Source: Acidaminobacter sp.
GTDB taxonomy: Bacteria; Bacillota; Clostridia; Peptostreptococcales; Acidaminobacteraceae
Length of the DNA: 64,000 bases
Reading direction: 5' to 3'
Assembly: GCF_030247605.1 (NCBI RefSeq)
Contig: NZ_JAOTSB010000002.1
Location: 186,001-250,000, forward strand
Below, one piece after another: positions 9,474 to 18,419 of this stretch; positions within the stretch are counted from its first letter, which is position 1, and the number at the start of each line of letters is the position of its first letter. The notes under the pieces are model-generated. The model did not search any database. It saw only the letters and a program-made list of their open reading frames with translations, and was not told the DNA's origin. A program made the translations under genes and the position numbers.

Positions 9474-9474
9474 A

Positions 9475-10860
9475 TCAGACCATCCACTTTCCAATGAGTA
9501 GCGTCGCAAGTGAAAAATATATGGTGAGACCCGTAATGTCAACGGTCGTTGAGATAAATGGCGCTGAGGCCACAGCAGGATCGACGCCGAGCTTTTTAAA
9601 AACCATAGGCACCAGAGTTCCAATGGCTGCGGCTGTCAGAATATTGGAGAACATAGCGATCCCAACGATCAGGCTGATCATCAGGCTGCCATTTGTCAGG
9701 GAAGCTGCGATCCCAACGATCAAGCTGCAGACAAGTCCCACAATAAAACCCGTCGCCACTTCCAGGAGAAAGGTCCTAACGGCTTCTTTGCCTTCCACAT
9801 AGCCTATGGCGATGCTTCTGACCGTAATAGTCGAGGATTGGGTGCCAACATTACCGCCCATACCTGCCAATAGCGGCATAAACATAGCCAGGGCGGAATG
9901 GGCGTCCAGTGTGCCCTGATATCGCGCCACGACGTTTGCTGACAATAGTCCTCCAAAGATAGTGATGACCAGCCAGGGCAGTCGGGAGCGCACAGAGCGC
10001 ACGACCCGAAGCCAGGACGCGTCGTCTTCTTCGTAGATCTCCAGATCCGAAGAGCCCGCAAATTTATAGATATCCTCTGTGGCTTCTTCCTCAATGACGT
10101 CGAGAATGTCGTCGACGGTAATGATGCCCTTGAGTTTCTCTTCCTTGTCTACGACTGGCATTACCATGAAGTCATATTTGGAAAAGAGTCTTGCAACCTC
10201 TTCCTGATCCTCATCATCATAGACTGAGATGACATTGTCATTCATGATCTCGCTGATTTTCATGTCCGGAGCGGCCACAATGAGCTGACGCAGGGATATG
10301 ACCCCCGTCAGGACGCCTTCCTCATTCGTCACAAAGACATAATAAATGGTTTCAGCGCCGGGTGCATGATGCCTGAGGTAAGTGATCGCTTCGTCTATGG
10401 TCATTTCAGTGGTAAGCGTAACGTAATCCTTAGTCATCCGGCCGCCGGCGGAGTCCTCATCATATTCCAAGAGAGTCTCAACCTCGGAGGCAATCTCCTC
10501 ATCCATATAGGACAGCAGCTCTTCTTGTTTTTCTTCAGTCAGTCCCGAAAGTTTGTCGACAATGTCGTCCTGGGCCATATTGTCTATGACGCGAGACCTC
10601 TTATCTTCATCCATGCCCTCGATCAATTCAGAGAATAGTTCGGAGCCAACTTCCTCAAGGACTTCAGAAGCATCCTCAAAGTCCAGCAATTCAAAATAAG
10701 CCTGTCTGTGTTCCTCGCTGAGTTCCTCGAGAATTTCAGCCCGGTCTGCATAGTGCAGCTTTTCATCTAATGTTCGTACAGCCTCATAAGCCCCAAGCTC
10801 GAGGAGCTCTACCAGCTGTTTTATCAATTCCTCTTGTTCGATCTCCTGAAGATTTGCCAT
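9475..10860 (-). CDS. mgtE: Magnesium transporter MgtE
   Basis: Mg2+ channel/transporter of the cytoplasmic membrane. 461 residues with the standard order: an acidic N-terminal superhelical domain (1-140), tandem CBS domains (about 145-265; GVLTGVISLRQLI and LKGIITVDDILDVIEEE), a plug helix, and five membrane segments in the last 170 residues. MAGMGGNVGTQSSTI near residue 335 is the pore signature. The ATG at 10860 has GGGGGTG upstream. No M-box riboswitch fits in the 63-base gap to era. Its place in the era-recO operon suggests constitutive expression with gating by the CBS domains. Confidence 0.96.
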   Translation of the reverse strand: MANLQEIEQEELIKQLVELLELGAYEAVRTLDEKLHYADRAEILEELSEEHRQAYFELLDFEDASEVLEEVGSELFSELIEGMDEDKRSRVIDNMAQDDIVDKLSGLTEEKQEELLSYMDEEIASEVETLLEYDEDSAGGRMTKDYVTLTTEMTIDEAITYLRHHAPGAETIYYVFVTNEEGVLTGVISLRQLIVAAPDMKISEIMNDNVISVYDDEDQEEVARLFSKYDFMVMPVVDKEEKLKGIITVDDILDVIEEEATEDIYKFAGSSDLEIYEEDDASWLRVVRSVRSRLPWLVITIFGGLLSANVVARYQGTLDAHSALAMFMPLLAGMGGNVGTQSSTITVRSIAIGYVEGKEAVRTFLLEVATGFIVGLVCSLIVGIAASLTNGSLMISLIVGIAMFSNILTAAAIGTLVPMVFKKLGVDPAVASAPFISTTVDITGLTIYFSLATLLIGKWMV

Positions 10861-10923
10861 ACGTCACCCCCGAGCTTTGTTACTTTATAAGTTATTCAAT
10901 TATAAACCATTATCCAATTGGGG

Positions 10924-11814
10924 TTATTCTTTGTAGCCAAAGTTCTTGAGCATCAAGTCATTGTCCCGCCAGCCAGGACGAACCTTAACCCAGAGCTCCA
11001 GAAATACTTTGGATCCCAAAAGGCGCTCAATTTCCTCTCTGGCGCTTTTTCCCACGCCCTTTAATTTTCGTCCGCCTTTACCGATGATGATCCCTTTATG
11101 ACTTTCGCGCTCACAGACAATGACCGCTCTAATATCCACCATGTCGCTGTTTTCACGATTCTTCATAGCCTCAATTTCAACTGCGACCCCATGGGGCACT
11201 TCCTGATCCAGATAGTGGAGCAGCTTTTCGCGAATAATCTCTGCGACGATTGCACGCTCAGGCTGATCCGTAATCATGTCTCCCGGATAATACATAGGTC
11301 CTTCCGGAAGATACCCAATCACTTTATCGATGACGACATTGATGTTTGCACCCTGGAGTGCCGACAGACTGACAATATCCTTAATAAAACTGTACTCACT
11401 GTAAATTTTTGTAATGATGGCATATTGCTCGGGCATGATTTTGTCGACTTTGTTGATGGCGAGAATCACAGGCGTTTTGACGTTCTGGAGATGCTCGAGA
11501 ATAAACTTGTCTGACGGTCCTAGGGACAGTGAGTCATCCACCATAAAAATGATGGCGTCGACTTCCTTCAAGGTATCCAGCGCGGTTTTGATCATGAAAT
11601 CGCCCAGCTTATTTTTGGCTCTTGTCATGCCGGGGGTGTCCACAAAAATGATCTGGCTATCCTTCGTCGTGTAAATCGCTTGAATTCTATTGCGGGTCGT
11701 CTGCGGCTTATCTGACATAATGGCGATTTTTTCGCCGGTAATCGCGTTAAGAAGTGTTGATTTCCCAACATTTGGTCTGCCTATAATTGAAACAAATCCT
11801 GATTTGAATGACAA
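10924..11814 (-). CDS. era: GTPase Era
   Basis: Ribosome-assembly GTPase that binds the 3' end of 16S rRNA. 296 residues. The GTPase domain shows GRPNVGKSTLL (G1), DTPG (G3) and NKVD (G4). The C-terminal KH domain contains GIIIGKGGRKLKGVG. The start is a TTG at 11814 with AGGAGG upstream. It sits between cdd and mgtE in the phoH-ybeY-cdd-era-recO string. Confidence 0.97.
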   Translation of the reverse strand: MSFKSGFVSIIGRPNVGKSTLLNAITGEKIAIMSDKPQTTRNRIQAIYTTKDSQIIFVDTPGMTRAKNKLGDFMIKTALDTLKEVDAIIFMVDDSLSLGPSDKFILEHLQNVKTPVILAINKVDKIMPEQYAIITKIYSEYSFIKDIVSLSALQGANINVVIDKVIGYLPEGPMYYPGDMITDQPERAIVAEIIREKLLHYLDQEVPHGVAVEIEAMKNRENSDMVDIRAVIVCERESHKGIIIGKGGRKLKGVGKSAREEIERLLGSKVFLELWVKVRPGWRDNDLMLKNFGYKE

Positions 11815-11860
11815 CTAAGTTCCTCCTGACATAAATGGTAAAACTTAAGTGAAAGACCTC

Positions 11861-12256
11861 TTATATTTGCAAGTCTGCCTGTGTAAAAGAATGTGGAAGC
11901 AGCTCAGACAGCCTGTGAACGACGAGGCTTCCCCCACGATCCAGGATCACATCGAGATCGCCAAATTCCATCAGCATTTGGCGACAGATGCCACAGGGAT
12001 AGGTTGGCAGCTTTGATTCGCTGACAATCGCAATCGCCTTAAAGGACCTGCAGCCCTCTGAAACTGCTTTAAACAGCGCTGTACGCTCTGCGCAGTTGGT
12101 AGCCCCATAGGAGGCGCTTTCAATGTTGCAGCCCGTATAGACATCACCGGTGCTCGCCAGGAGCGCTGCACCCACATTGAACTTCGAATAGGGTGTATAG
12201 GCAAATTGCATTGCTTCATATGCCATCTCAATGAGTTTTTCATAAGTGATCTCCAT
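11861..12256 (-). CDS. cdd: Cytidine deaminase
   Basis: Zinc enzyme of pyrimidine salvage that deaminates cytidine and deoxycytidine. 131 residues from the ATG at 12256, which has GAGGGGG seven bases upstream; an in-frame ATG at 12271 would overlap the previous gene. Zinc and catalytic residues are visible in CAERTAL and PCGICRQ. The sequence is the small tetrameric type. It lies between the DUF3048 lipoprotein gene (one base away) and era. Confidence 0.96.
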   Translation of the reverse strand: MEITYEKLIEMAYEAMQFAYTPYSKFNVGAALLASTGDVYTGCNIESASYGATNCAERTALFKAVSEGCRSFKAIAIVSESKLPTYPCGICRQMLMEFGDLDVILDRGGSLVVHRLSELLPHSFTQADLQI

Positions 12257-12257
12257 T

Positions 12258-13388
12258 TTATGCCCCCTCATTCCAGACCGGCTCCAGCCACTGAGGTATA
12301 ACCTGAATCCAAGTTACACCCGGATTCAGCTGTATAGCCGTGCCCTCTTCGGTTTTATAGATTGTTTGAGCGCGTCGGTCCGCTTTTTCCCATTGAATTG
12401 GAATTCGGGCACCCATACTCATATACCAGCCTTGGCCTGAACCAACGTCATCCATAACCAACCGGCCTTCATTGTCCACAGTTTTCGTTCTGACAGTTTG
12501 AATAATGACATTCGTCACCATGAGCGGTGTATTATCCAGTTCATCCACATGAGGCGCGCCATTGACCTGGCGGCTATAGGCTTTTAATGCCTCATCATAG
12601 AGATACCCTGATGCATAGCCGCTGCTGCCCTGTCTGTATACCAGCCTGACAGAACCGGCCTGATCTTCAGAAGGCGGCGCTGCGGTCTTCGCATAGATTG
12701 GAACATCAAACTCCGGCTCGACCCGGTATTTTTTCCTGTCAGCATCTTTTCGAATCGCGTTCAGGGTTGAGTACATATTATGCGGTATTTTCTTGTGACT
12801 TCTTCTCCAGAAAATATTTCGCCCTGCAGATAAGCCGTCAATATCCGCTACTTTTAGTTTGGACAGGTCATTAAAGGCTTGAGGGGATCCCCCAACATGG
12901 ACATAGAGGCCGTCATACTCAAGTGCCCTGTTTATGAAGTAGGGTCTTGCACTTCTGATGGGCCCGACTTCATAGTCACCCGTACCGGTAAAAACGGCCT
13001 CGTAGCGGGTAATGTTGCCCTCGGCCAGCATCTCGTATACGAAGAGTGCCTCTTTTAAACCTGACTGAGGCCTGGCGCCCGCGTGATTATCCATCATCAC
13101 AAAGACAGGACGGTCTATAAGCCAGCGCGCCGTCCAGGTCTGGCTGTCTTCAGATGGCAGCTCGACGACAGGCTCAGGTTCAGGCTCCGGTTCCGGGACT
13201 GATACTTCTACAGGCTCCTGGACCTCGGCTTCAGGCTCAGCAACAGATGACCCGGGCGTACAGCCCACAAGTGCTGCAATCACACACACCCATAACGATA
13301 GCGTAACCAGTTTGCCAGACCTCTTTTTTCTCACCGAAAAGTTGTTTGGAAGCACATTGTCACTCAGTCGCTCCACGGCCCGCCACAT
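12258..13388 (-). CDS. DUF3048 (YerB-like) lipoprotein
   Basis: 376 residues. A hydrophobic stretch ends in a lipobox-like AALVGC near residues 38-43, so the protein is probably an exported lipoprotein. A Glu/Pro-rich linker (residues 48-80, EPEPEPEPVVE) follows, then the DUF3048 domain (RPVFVMMDNHAGARPQSG, GPIRSARPYF). The function of DUF3048 is unknown; YerB is the Bacillus example. The first 20 residues before the basic signal region are unusually long, so translation may begin later, for instance at a GTG coding for Val19. It occupies the slot that dgkA often fills between ybeY and cdd. Confidence 0.85.
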   Translation of the reverse strand: MWRAVERLSDNVLPNNFSVRKKRSGKLVTLSLWVCVIAALVGCTPGSSVAEPEAEVQEPVEVSVPEPEPEPEPVVELPSEDSQTWTARWLIDRPVFVMMDNHAGARPQSGLKEALFVYEMLAEGNITRYEAVFTGTGDYEVGPIRSARPYFINRALEYDGLYVHVGGSPQAFNDLSKLKVADIDGLSAGRNIFWRRSHKKIPHNMYSTLNAIRKDADRKKYRVEPEFDVPIYAKTAAPPSEDQAGSVRLVYRQGSSGYASGYLYDEALKAYSRQVNGAPHVDELDNTPLMVTNVIIQTVRTKTVDNEGRLVMDDVGSGQGWYMSMGARIPIQWEKADRRAQTIYKTEEGTAIQLNPGVTWIQVIPQWLEPVWNEGA

Positions 13389-13390
13389 GA

Positions 13391-13870
13391 CTACACCTCA
13401 CGGGTAATGCCAAGTTCTTCGAGGATTGACTCTTCCAGTGCGCGCATCTGTTTTTGGTCTTCGTCCGTTTCGTGGTCATAACCAAAGAGGTGAAGCATGC
13501 TATGGGCTGTCAAAAAACACATTTCACGTTCAAAGCTGTGCTTATAATCATTTGCCTGAGCCAGCGCGCGCTCGACGCTAATGACAATGTCTCCCAAATA
13601 CATGGGATCAGGAAGGTCCTCCATATCTTTTATGGCGTCGTACTGAGGGAATGAGAGGACATCCGTGACTTTGTCGATCCTTCTGTGCTCAAGGTTGAGC
13701 TGATGAATCTCAGCGTCATCAACTAATGTAAGATCGACCTCGCACTCATAATCTTCAAGATTTTCATATTCGAGTGCCATTTCAATGACCTCAGTCAATT
13801 TGGCGACCAGCGATTCAGGTACAGATTTACGGTCCTGCCGGTCCTGAAAATTGATATGCACCATCTCCAT
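13391..13870 (-). CDS. ybeY: Endoribonuclease YbeY (16S rRNA maturation)
   Basis: Zn-dependent RNase implicated in 16S rRNA 3' processing and ribosome quality control. 159 residues. The metal site is seen in HSMLHLFGYDHETDED near residue 125, and the conserved TDVLSFP lies near residue 70. It follows phoH with an 18-base gap, the nearly universal pairing. Confidence 0.96.
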   Translation of the reverse strand: MEMVHINFQDRQDRKSVPESLVAKLTEVIEMALEYENLEDYECEVDLTLVDDAEIHQLNLEHRRIDKVTDVLSFPQYDAIKDMEDLPDPMYLGDIVISVERALAQANDYKHSFEREMCFLTAHSMLHLFGYDHETDEDQKQMRALEESILEELGITREV

Positions 13871-13887
13871 TGCCCCCTATCAGAATT

Positions 13888-14955
13888 TTATCCTCTTCCC
13901 TGGCTGCGTCCGTCTTGTGACTCCCGGCTCTTTTTAAACCTTGCATTCTGTTTGGCTTCCTGTTTGGCTTCCTTTTTGGCTTCTTCTTTATACTGAATCC
14001 GCTTTTCATATTTGTCGTATTCCTGAATTATGCGCCGCACCAGCGTATGTCTGACGACGTCGCGATCCGTGAATTCGACCATGGAAATTTCTTCAACGGA
14101 TTTTAGCACCTCGGCAGCATGGACCAGCCCCGACTTTTTTCCGGAAGGCAAATCGATCTGGGTAATGTCTCCATTGACTACCACTTTTGAGCCAAAGCCA
14201 AAGCGTGTCAGAAACATTTTCATTTGTTCAATGGTTGTATTCTGTGCTTCGTCCAGAATGATGAAGCTGTTGTCCAGCGTTCTTCCGCGCATATAGGCCA
14301 GCGGTGCGACTTCAATCAAACCGCGTTCTTTATATTTCAAATAGGTCTCTGTCCCAAGAATATCATAAAGCGCGTCATATAGCGGCCTCAAATAGGGATC
14401 GACTTTCATCTGCAGATCCCCGGGCAAAAATCCAAGGCTTTCCCCTGCCTCTACTGCAGGTCGAGTGATGACAATCCTGGAGACTTCGTCATTTTTAAAA
14501 GCCTTGACCGCCATAGCTACCGCCAGATAGGTCTTACCAGTACCTGCCGGACCAATGCCAAAGGTGACGTCGTGCTTCTGAATGGCTTTGACGTATTTCT
14601 GCTGACCCAGGGTCTTGGGCTTGACGAACTTTCCCTTTGAGGTGACCACGAGGATGGCGTCTGAAAGTCCGGGCAGTTTGTCGCCCTCACCTTCTCTGAA
14701 CATAGTCATGAAATAGTCCAGTTTCTGGGCATCCAGCACTTCGCCGGCCTTTATGGCGCCAATCAGAACCTCAATCAGTTTTTCCACGACATGAACCGTT
14801 TGATCTTCTCCAATGATGATGACTTCGCCGTCCCTGGAGGCAAGCTTGACTTTAAAGGCATTTTCAATGCGCATCAAGTTTTCGTCCAGGTTCCCAAACA
14901 ATTTATAAAGAACTTCCAAATTATCTACACTTATTCTTCGTTCATGTGTCTCCAA
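13888..14955 (-). CDS. phoH: PhoH family ATPase
   Basis: 355 residues. Walker A is GPAGTGKTYLA near residue 137 and Walker B is FIILDEAQN near residue 233, within a PhoH/RhaA helicase-like fold. An N-terminal KH-like region (residues 20-90) is typical of PhoH-L. The last 40 residues are low-complexity and basic (KKEAKQEAKQNARFKK), suggesting RNA contact. The start appears to be a TTG at 14955. It heads the phoH-ybeY-DUF3048-cdd-era operon. The exact role is unsettled; RNA processing with YbeY is the usual inference. Confidence 0.93.
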   Translation of the reverse strand: METHERRISVDNLEVLYKLFGNLDENLMRIENAFKVKLASRDGEVIIIGEDQTVHVVEKLIEVLIGAIKAGEVLDAQKLDYFMTMFREGEGDKLPGLSDAILVVTSKGKFVKPKTLGQQKYVKAIQKHDVTFGIGPAGTGKTYLAVAMAVKAFKNDEVSRIVITRPAVEAGESLGFLPGDLQMKVDPYLRPLYDALYDILGTETYLKYKERGLIEVAPLAYMRGRTLDNSFIILDEAQNTTIEQMKMFLTRFGFGSKVVVNGDITQIDLPSGKKSGLVHAAEVLKSVEEISMVEFTDRDVVRHTLVRRIIQEYDKYEKRIQYKEEAKKEAKQEAKQNARFKKSRESQDGRSQGRG

Positions 14956-15055
14956 TCGATTGATCCGCCCTTTCTGAAACGTTAAAACATCCTACCTTTG
15001 ATTTTAACACAATCCATTGGTTTAGGCGTCAAAAGGATGCAAAAATCCGTCTGAA

Positions 15056-15102
15056 ATAATTATTACGGTCCGCGTCCCCAATCTCAAATTGGGGACCGTA
15101 AT
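15056..15102. repeat. REP-like palindromic element, copy 1
   Basis: ATTACGGTCC-gcg-TCCCCAAT, four loop bases, then ATTGGGGA-CCGTAAT. The inner and outer stems pair with one asymmetric bulge. The same core words (GTCCGCG, TCCCCA, TTGGGGA, GGTAAT) recur in the element at 31960-32028, so this is a dispersed repeat rather than a private terminator. Confidence 0.6.
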
Positions 15103-15112
15103 ATAGTTGTAA

Positions 15113-15143
15113 CATAAAAAAAAGGCCGCTGAATCAGCGGCCT
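15113..15143 (-). terminator. Terminator after yqeY
   Basis: AGGCCGCTG-aat-CAGCGGCCT, followed on the minus strand by eight T. It lies just after the yqeY stop. Confidence 0.85.
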
Positions 15144-15148
15144 CGTTA

Positions 15149-15595
15149 TTACTGATTTAATTGTTCCTTGACGAGTGTGGCAACCAGTTTCCCGTCTGCC
15201 AGACCTTTCGTCTTGGGTGTCATGATGGCCATGACTTTTCCCATGTCTTTAGGAGAAGATGCGCCTGTTTCAGCGATCGCCTCCAAAACCATGGCTTTGA
15301 TTTGCTCCTCTGTAAGCTGTTCCGGAAGGTAGGCTTCTAAGATATGGATTTCAGCCAAAGCTTCATCCACCAGATCCTGACGGCCGCCTTTAGCGAATTC
15401 TTCAATGGCCGCTCGTTTCTGTTTGATTTGCTTGGCGACGATTTCCACAATATCCTGATCAAGAAGTTCTACGCGTTGATCGACTTCAACCTGTTTGACT
15501 GCTGCGCGAAGCATAGTGACGGTCGTTTTCCTAAGAACGTCCTTTTCCTGCATGGCAGTCTTGAGGTCCTGCATCAACAAATCTTTCAAGCTCAT
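15149..15595 (-). CDS. yqeY: GatB/YqeY domain protein
   Basis: 148 residues, the full YqeY domain, related to the tRNA-binding tail of GatB. MSLKDLLMQDLKTAMQEKD at the start and GKVMAIMTPKTKGLADG near the end are typical. It is cotranscribed with rpsU (32-base gap), the usual Firmicutes pair, and ends at a strong terminator. A role in tRNA handling is suggested by the family but not established. Confidence 0.93.
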   Translation of the reverse strand: MSLKDLLMQDLKTAMQEKDVLRKTTVTMLRAAVKQVEVDQRVELLDQDIVEIVAKQIKQKRAAIEEFAKGGRQDLVDEALAEIHILEAYLPEQLTEEQIKAMVLEAIAETGASSPKDMGKVMAIMTPKTKGLADGKLVATLVKEQLNQ

Positions 15596-15626
15596 TCAAC
15601 TCACCCCTGACTTCCAAGGAGAGCGA

Positions 15627-15812
15627 CTAGAAAGATTTGCTCTTGCTCTTTCTTCTCGCAGCCTCGGACTTCTTCTTGCGTTGTACGCTTGGCTTTTCGT
15701 AATGTTTTCTCTTTTTGACTTCCGCAAGGACGCCAGCTTTTGACGTCTCTTTCTTAAAACGTCTAAGTGCACTATCTATTGTTTCGGTAGCTCCAACTTT
15801 AATTCCTGCCAC
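15627..15812 (-). CDS. rpsU: 30S ribosomal protein S21
   Basis: Small basic ribosomal protein. The sequence after the chosen start reads [20 protein letters not shown], the conserved S21 head, and the tail is strongly basic (RRKSKSKSF). I place the start at a GTG (15812) because GGAGGG lies seven bases upstream; reading from 15836 would include that ribosome site as codons. Length 61 residues. A promoter and a small hairpin lie upstream. Confidence 0.93.
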   Translation of the reverse strand: MAGIKVGATETIDSALRRFKKETSKAGVLAEVKKRKHYEKPSVQRKKKSEAARRKSKSKSF

Positions 15813-15850
15813 AGCTATTCCCTCCCCCCGTGTCAAACTTGCATTCTGGT

Positions 15851-15865
15851 GACAGCACCGCTGTC
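15851..15865 (-). other. Small hairpin in the rpsU leader
   Basis: GACAGC-ggt-GCTGTC on the minus strand, between the promoter and the S21 ribosome site. It could be an S21 autoregulatory or stability element. No experimentally known motif was recognised. Confidence 0.35.
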
Positions 15866-15897
15866 GTTACAGAGGAATAATAACAGAATACTAGGAC

Positions 15898-15926
15898 ATT
15901 ATACATTAGGAGCATTCAAAAAGCAA
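15898..15926 (-). promoter_or_regulatory. rpsU promoter
   Basis: Minus-strand TTGCTT (15926-15921), a 17-base spacer and TATAAT (15903-15898). Confidence 0.7.
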
Positions 15927-15952
15927 CTGTATTTCGTATTGTACCGTTTTTA

Positions 15953-16297
15953 TCAACCCGGAGGCCAGTCCAGATAGCGACCGCCTAAAAGATGGAAATG
16001 GAGATGATCCACAGTCTGCCCGCCATCTTTTCCGCAATTGTTGACGATCCTGTATCCGTTTTCTTTAAGCCCCAGCTCTGAAGCGACCTGTACAGCCACT
16101 TTAAAGACATGGGCAATCAATCCGGACTCAGCTTCACTGAGTTCATTTGTCGAAGCCAGATGCTTTTTGGGAACGATCAAAACGTGCACCGGCGCGACAG
16201 GCGATATGTCGTGAAAGACAATGACCTGCTCATCTTCATACGCTTTATTAGATGGGATTTCACCACCAGCAATTTTACAAAACAAACAATTCTGCAT
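15953..16297 (-). CDS. hinT: HIT family hydrolase (HinT-like)
   Basis: Histidine-triad purine nucleoside phosphoramidase family. 114 residues from the ATG at 16297, which has GAGGAGG upstream and follows the mtaB stop by one base. CLFCKIAGGEIP opens the protein, and the triad is seen as HLHFHLLGG near the C-terminus. The in-frame ATG at 16312 lies inside mtaB and is less likely. Confidence 0.95.
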   Translation of the reverse strand: MQNCLFCKIAGGEIPSNKAYEDEQVIVFHDISPVAPVHVLIVPKKHLASTNELSEAESGLIAHVFKVAVQVASELGLKENGYRIVNNCGKDGGQTVDHLHFHLLGGRYLDWPPG

Positions 16298-16298
16298 A

Positions 16299-17633
16299 CT
16301 ATGCCTCCTCATCCATTAAAGATCCCATAAAACCGTGCTCTGTCAACGCCTCAAGTTTAACCTTGGCAATCTTTCCAATATAGCCAGGGCCAGCCTCAAC
16401 TTTGACTCTGAGATAATCCGGCGTCAGGCCTTCGATTTCTTTTATACCCAGTTCAGGAACCCCTTCAAACAATACTTCTTTGACACTGCCCAGCCATTGT
16501 CTGTTATAGTCGGACTCAAGCTGGTCCTGAAGCGCAATCAGCCGCTCGCTGCGTTCATGACGAACTGCGTGATCCACTTGATCCTTCATGGTCGCAGCAG
16601 GTGTCCCCGTTTTGGCAGAATACTGAAAGACGTGAATCTTTGCAAAGCCGACCTGTGAAGCCAGGGTTATGGTGTCCCGGAACATCTCTTCAGTTTCCCC
16701 CGGAAAACCGACTATGATGTCTGTGGTCAGGGACGGCCTGTCGAACTTGGTTTTCAAACGCTCTACAACCTCCATAAAATCCGAGGCGGTATATTTACGG
16801 TTCATGCGTTTTAAGACAGGATCTGAACCGCTTTGCAAAGATAAGTGGAAATGAGGGCATATAGATTTTAACCGGCTGAGACGCTCGACAAATTCCGCTG
16901 TCATCAGCATGGGTTCTATCGAACCCAACCTGAGACGCTTGACGCCTTCTATTGCGTCCACGCGCTCAATGACATCAATCAGACTCAGGGCCTGCGCCTC
17001 CGCCTGAGATTGCTCAACTTCTCTGCCGTAGGACGCGATATGAATTCCCGTCAGGACAAACTCGCTGAATCCGTGCCCGACAAGCCTTGTGACCTCAGAT
17101 TCGATATGATCGATACTGCGGCTGCGTATTCTGCCTCGGGCATAGGGGATAATGCAATAACTGCAGTACTGGTTGCAGCCTTCCTGAATTTTGATAAACG
17201 CCCTGGTCCGGTCGCCATGCTCGTCAATTTCAAGCTCTTCAAACTCAGCGACCTCCATGATGTCGCCAACGGCGCTGACTTTGTCCCAAGGACCAAGATC
17301 CTCAATATAATCCACAATCTTCATGCGCTCGTTGGTGCCGAGCACCAGGTTGACCCCTTCAATCCGCATGACCTCATCCGCTGCCACCTGAGCATAGCAG
17401 CCGACCACAGCAATGACCGCCATGGGATTCTGCCGCCTCGCCCGTCTGGCTATAGACCTGGATTTCCGGTCGCCCAGGTTCGTGACGGTACAGGTATTGA
17501 TGACGTATACATCCGCTGGGTCATTCTCATGGACAATGTCGTAGCCGCGATCTCTGAACAGCTTCGCCATAGCGTCCGATTCGTATTGATTGACTTTGCA
17601 TCCCAGTGTTGAAAATGCTACTGTTCTTGACAC
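16299..17633 (-). CDS. mtaB: tRNA t6A37 methylthiotransferase MtaB
   Basis: Radical-SAM enzyme that converts t6A to ms2t6A at position 37 of tRNA. 444 residues. The N-terminal UPF0004 domain has STLGCKVNQYESD and NTCTVT with its cluster cysteines, the radical-SAM CxxxCxxC is in GCNQYCSYCIIPYARG, and a C-terminal TRAM domain ends the protein. The start is a GTG at 17633. The ribosome site GGAGGAAGG overlaps the end of rsmE, so the two are translationally linked. Confidence 0.95.
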   Translation of the reverse strand: MSRTVAFSTLGCKVNQYESDAMAKLFRDRGYDIVHENDPADVYVINTCTVTNLGDRKSRSIARRARRQNPMAVIAVVGCYAQVAADEVMRIEGVNLVLGTNERMKIVDYIEDLGPWDKVSAVGDIMEVAEFEELEIDEHGDRTRAFIKIQEGCNQYCSYCIIPYARGRIRSRSIDHIESEVTRLVGHGFSEFVLTGIHIASYGREVEQSQAEAQALSLIDVIERVDAIEGVKRLRLGSIEPMLMTAEFVERLSRLKSICPHFHLSLQSGSDPVLKRMNRKYTASDFMEVVERLKTKFDRPSLTTDIIVGFPGETEEMFRDTITLASQVGFAKIHVFQYSAKTGTPAATMKDQVDHAVRHERSERLIALQDQLESDYNRQWLGSVKEVLFEGVPELGIKEIEGLTPDYLRVKVEAGPGYIGKIAKVKLEALTEHGFMGSLMDEEA

Positions 17634-17636
17634 GTG

Positions 17637-18419
17637 TTACCTTCCTCCCATATCCCCGAGTACATACTGAATAATACTCAGCAGTGCCAGGCCCGCAGTC
17701 TCTGTCCTAAGGATCCTAGGACCGAGGCCGATAGTTATAAATCCCATCTCACTCAGTTCATGTACTTCTTTTTCAGTCAGACCGCCTTCCGGCCCAATCA
17801 TGATCGCCACACGACACTGCAGATCATCACGCCGCCGGGCTTCCTCCAAATGTTCCATCAGCGGTTTCAATGCTGCCCCTTCATAAGCCAGGAGCTTGAG
17901 TCCATCCTGAGATGTTAACTCTTGGATTGCCTTCAGCTTGACAGGCTCTAAGACCTCCGGCTCCAGAGCCCGCTTGGACTGCTTTGCTGCTTCGTGGGCA
18001 ATCCGGTTCCAACGCTCTGTTTTCTTGGCTGCATCCTTTGCATCCCTTATTCTGGCAACGCAGCGCTCACACTCCACGGGTACAATTCTGACCGCCCCAA
18101 GCTCTACTGCTTTCTGTATAATGAACTCCAGTTTGTCGTGTTTGGGAAGCCCTTGAAAAAGCGTAACCTCTACAGGAGATTCCCTGTGGATTTCAATCTT
18201 CTTGAGACATAAAACTTCCATGACACTGTCTTCAGTCTGATTCAAAAGCGCCGTCTTTATTTCAGCTATATATTCACCACCGTCTGCATCCGTCAGCTCA
18301 ATGTGGTCACCTACACTCAGCCTCAGCACCCTCAACGCGTGATGCACTTCCTCCTGTGACACAACTCGCACTGTACACGGGCATTCCATAATGACTTGGT
18401 CGACAAATAGTCTATGCAT
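17637..18419 (-). CDS. rsmE: 16S rRNA (uracil-1498-N3)-methyltransferase
   Basis: SPOUT methyltransferase. About 260 residues from MHRLFVDQ, the family's usual opening; upstream residues in the same frame belong to the shadow of prmA. The SAM-binding knot is seen in IGPEGGLTEKEV and LGPRILRTETAGL near the C-terminus. Its ATG overlaps the last eight bases of prmA. Confidence 0.95.
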   Translation of the reverse strand: MHRLFVDQVIMECPCTVRVVSQEEVHHALRVLRLSVGDHIELTDADGGEYIAEIKTALLNQTEDSVMEVLCLKKIEIHRESPVEVTLFQGLPKHDKLEFIIQKAVELGAVRIVPVECERCVARIRDAKDAAKKTERWNRIAHEAAKQSKRALEPEVLEPVKLKAIQELTSQDGLKLLAYEGAALKPLMEHLEEARRRDDLQCRVAIMIGPEGGLTEKEVHELSEMGFITIGLGPRILRTETAGLALLSIIQYVLGDMGGR

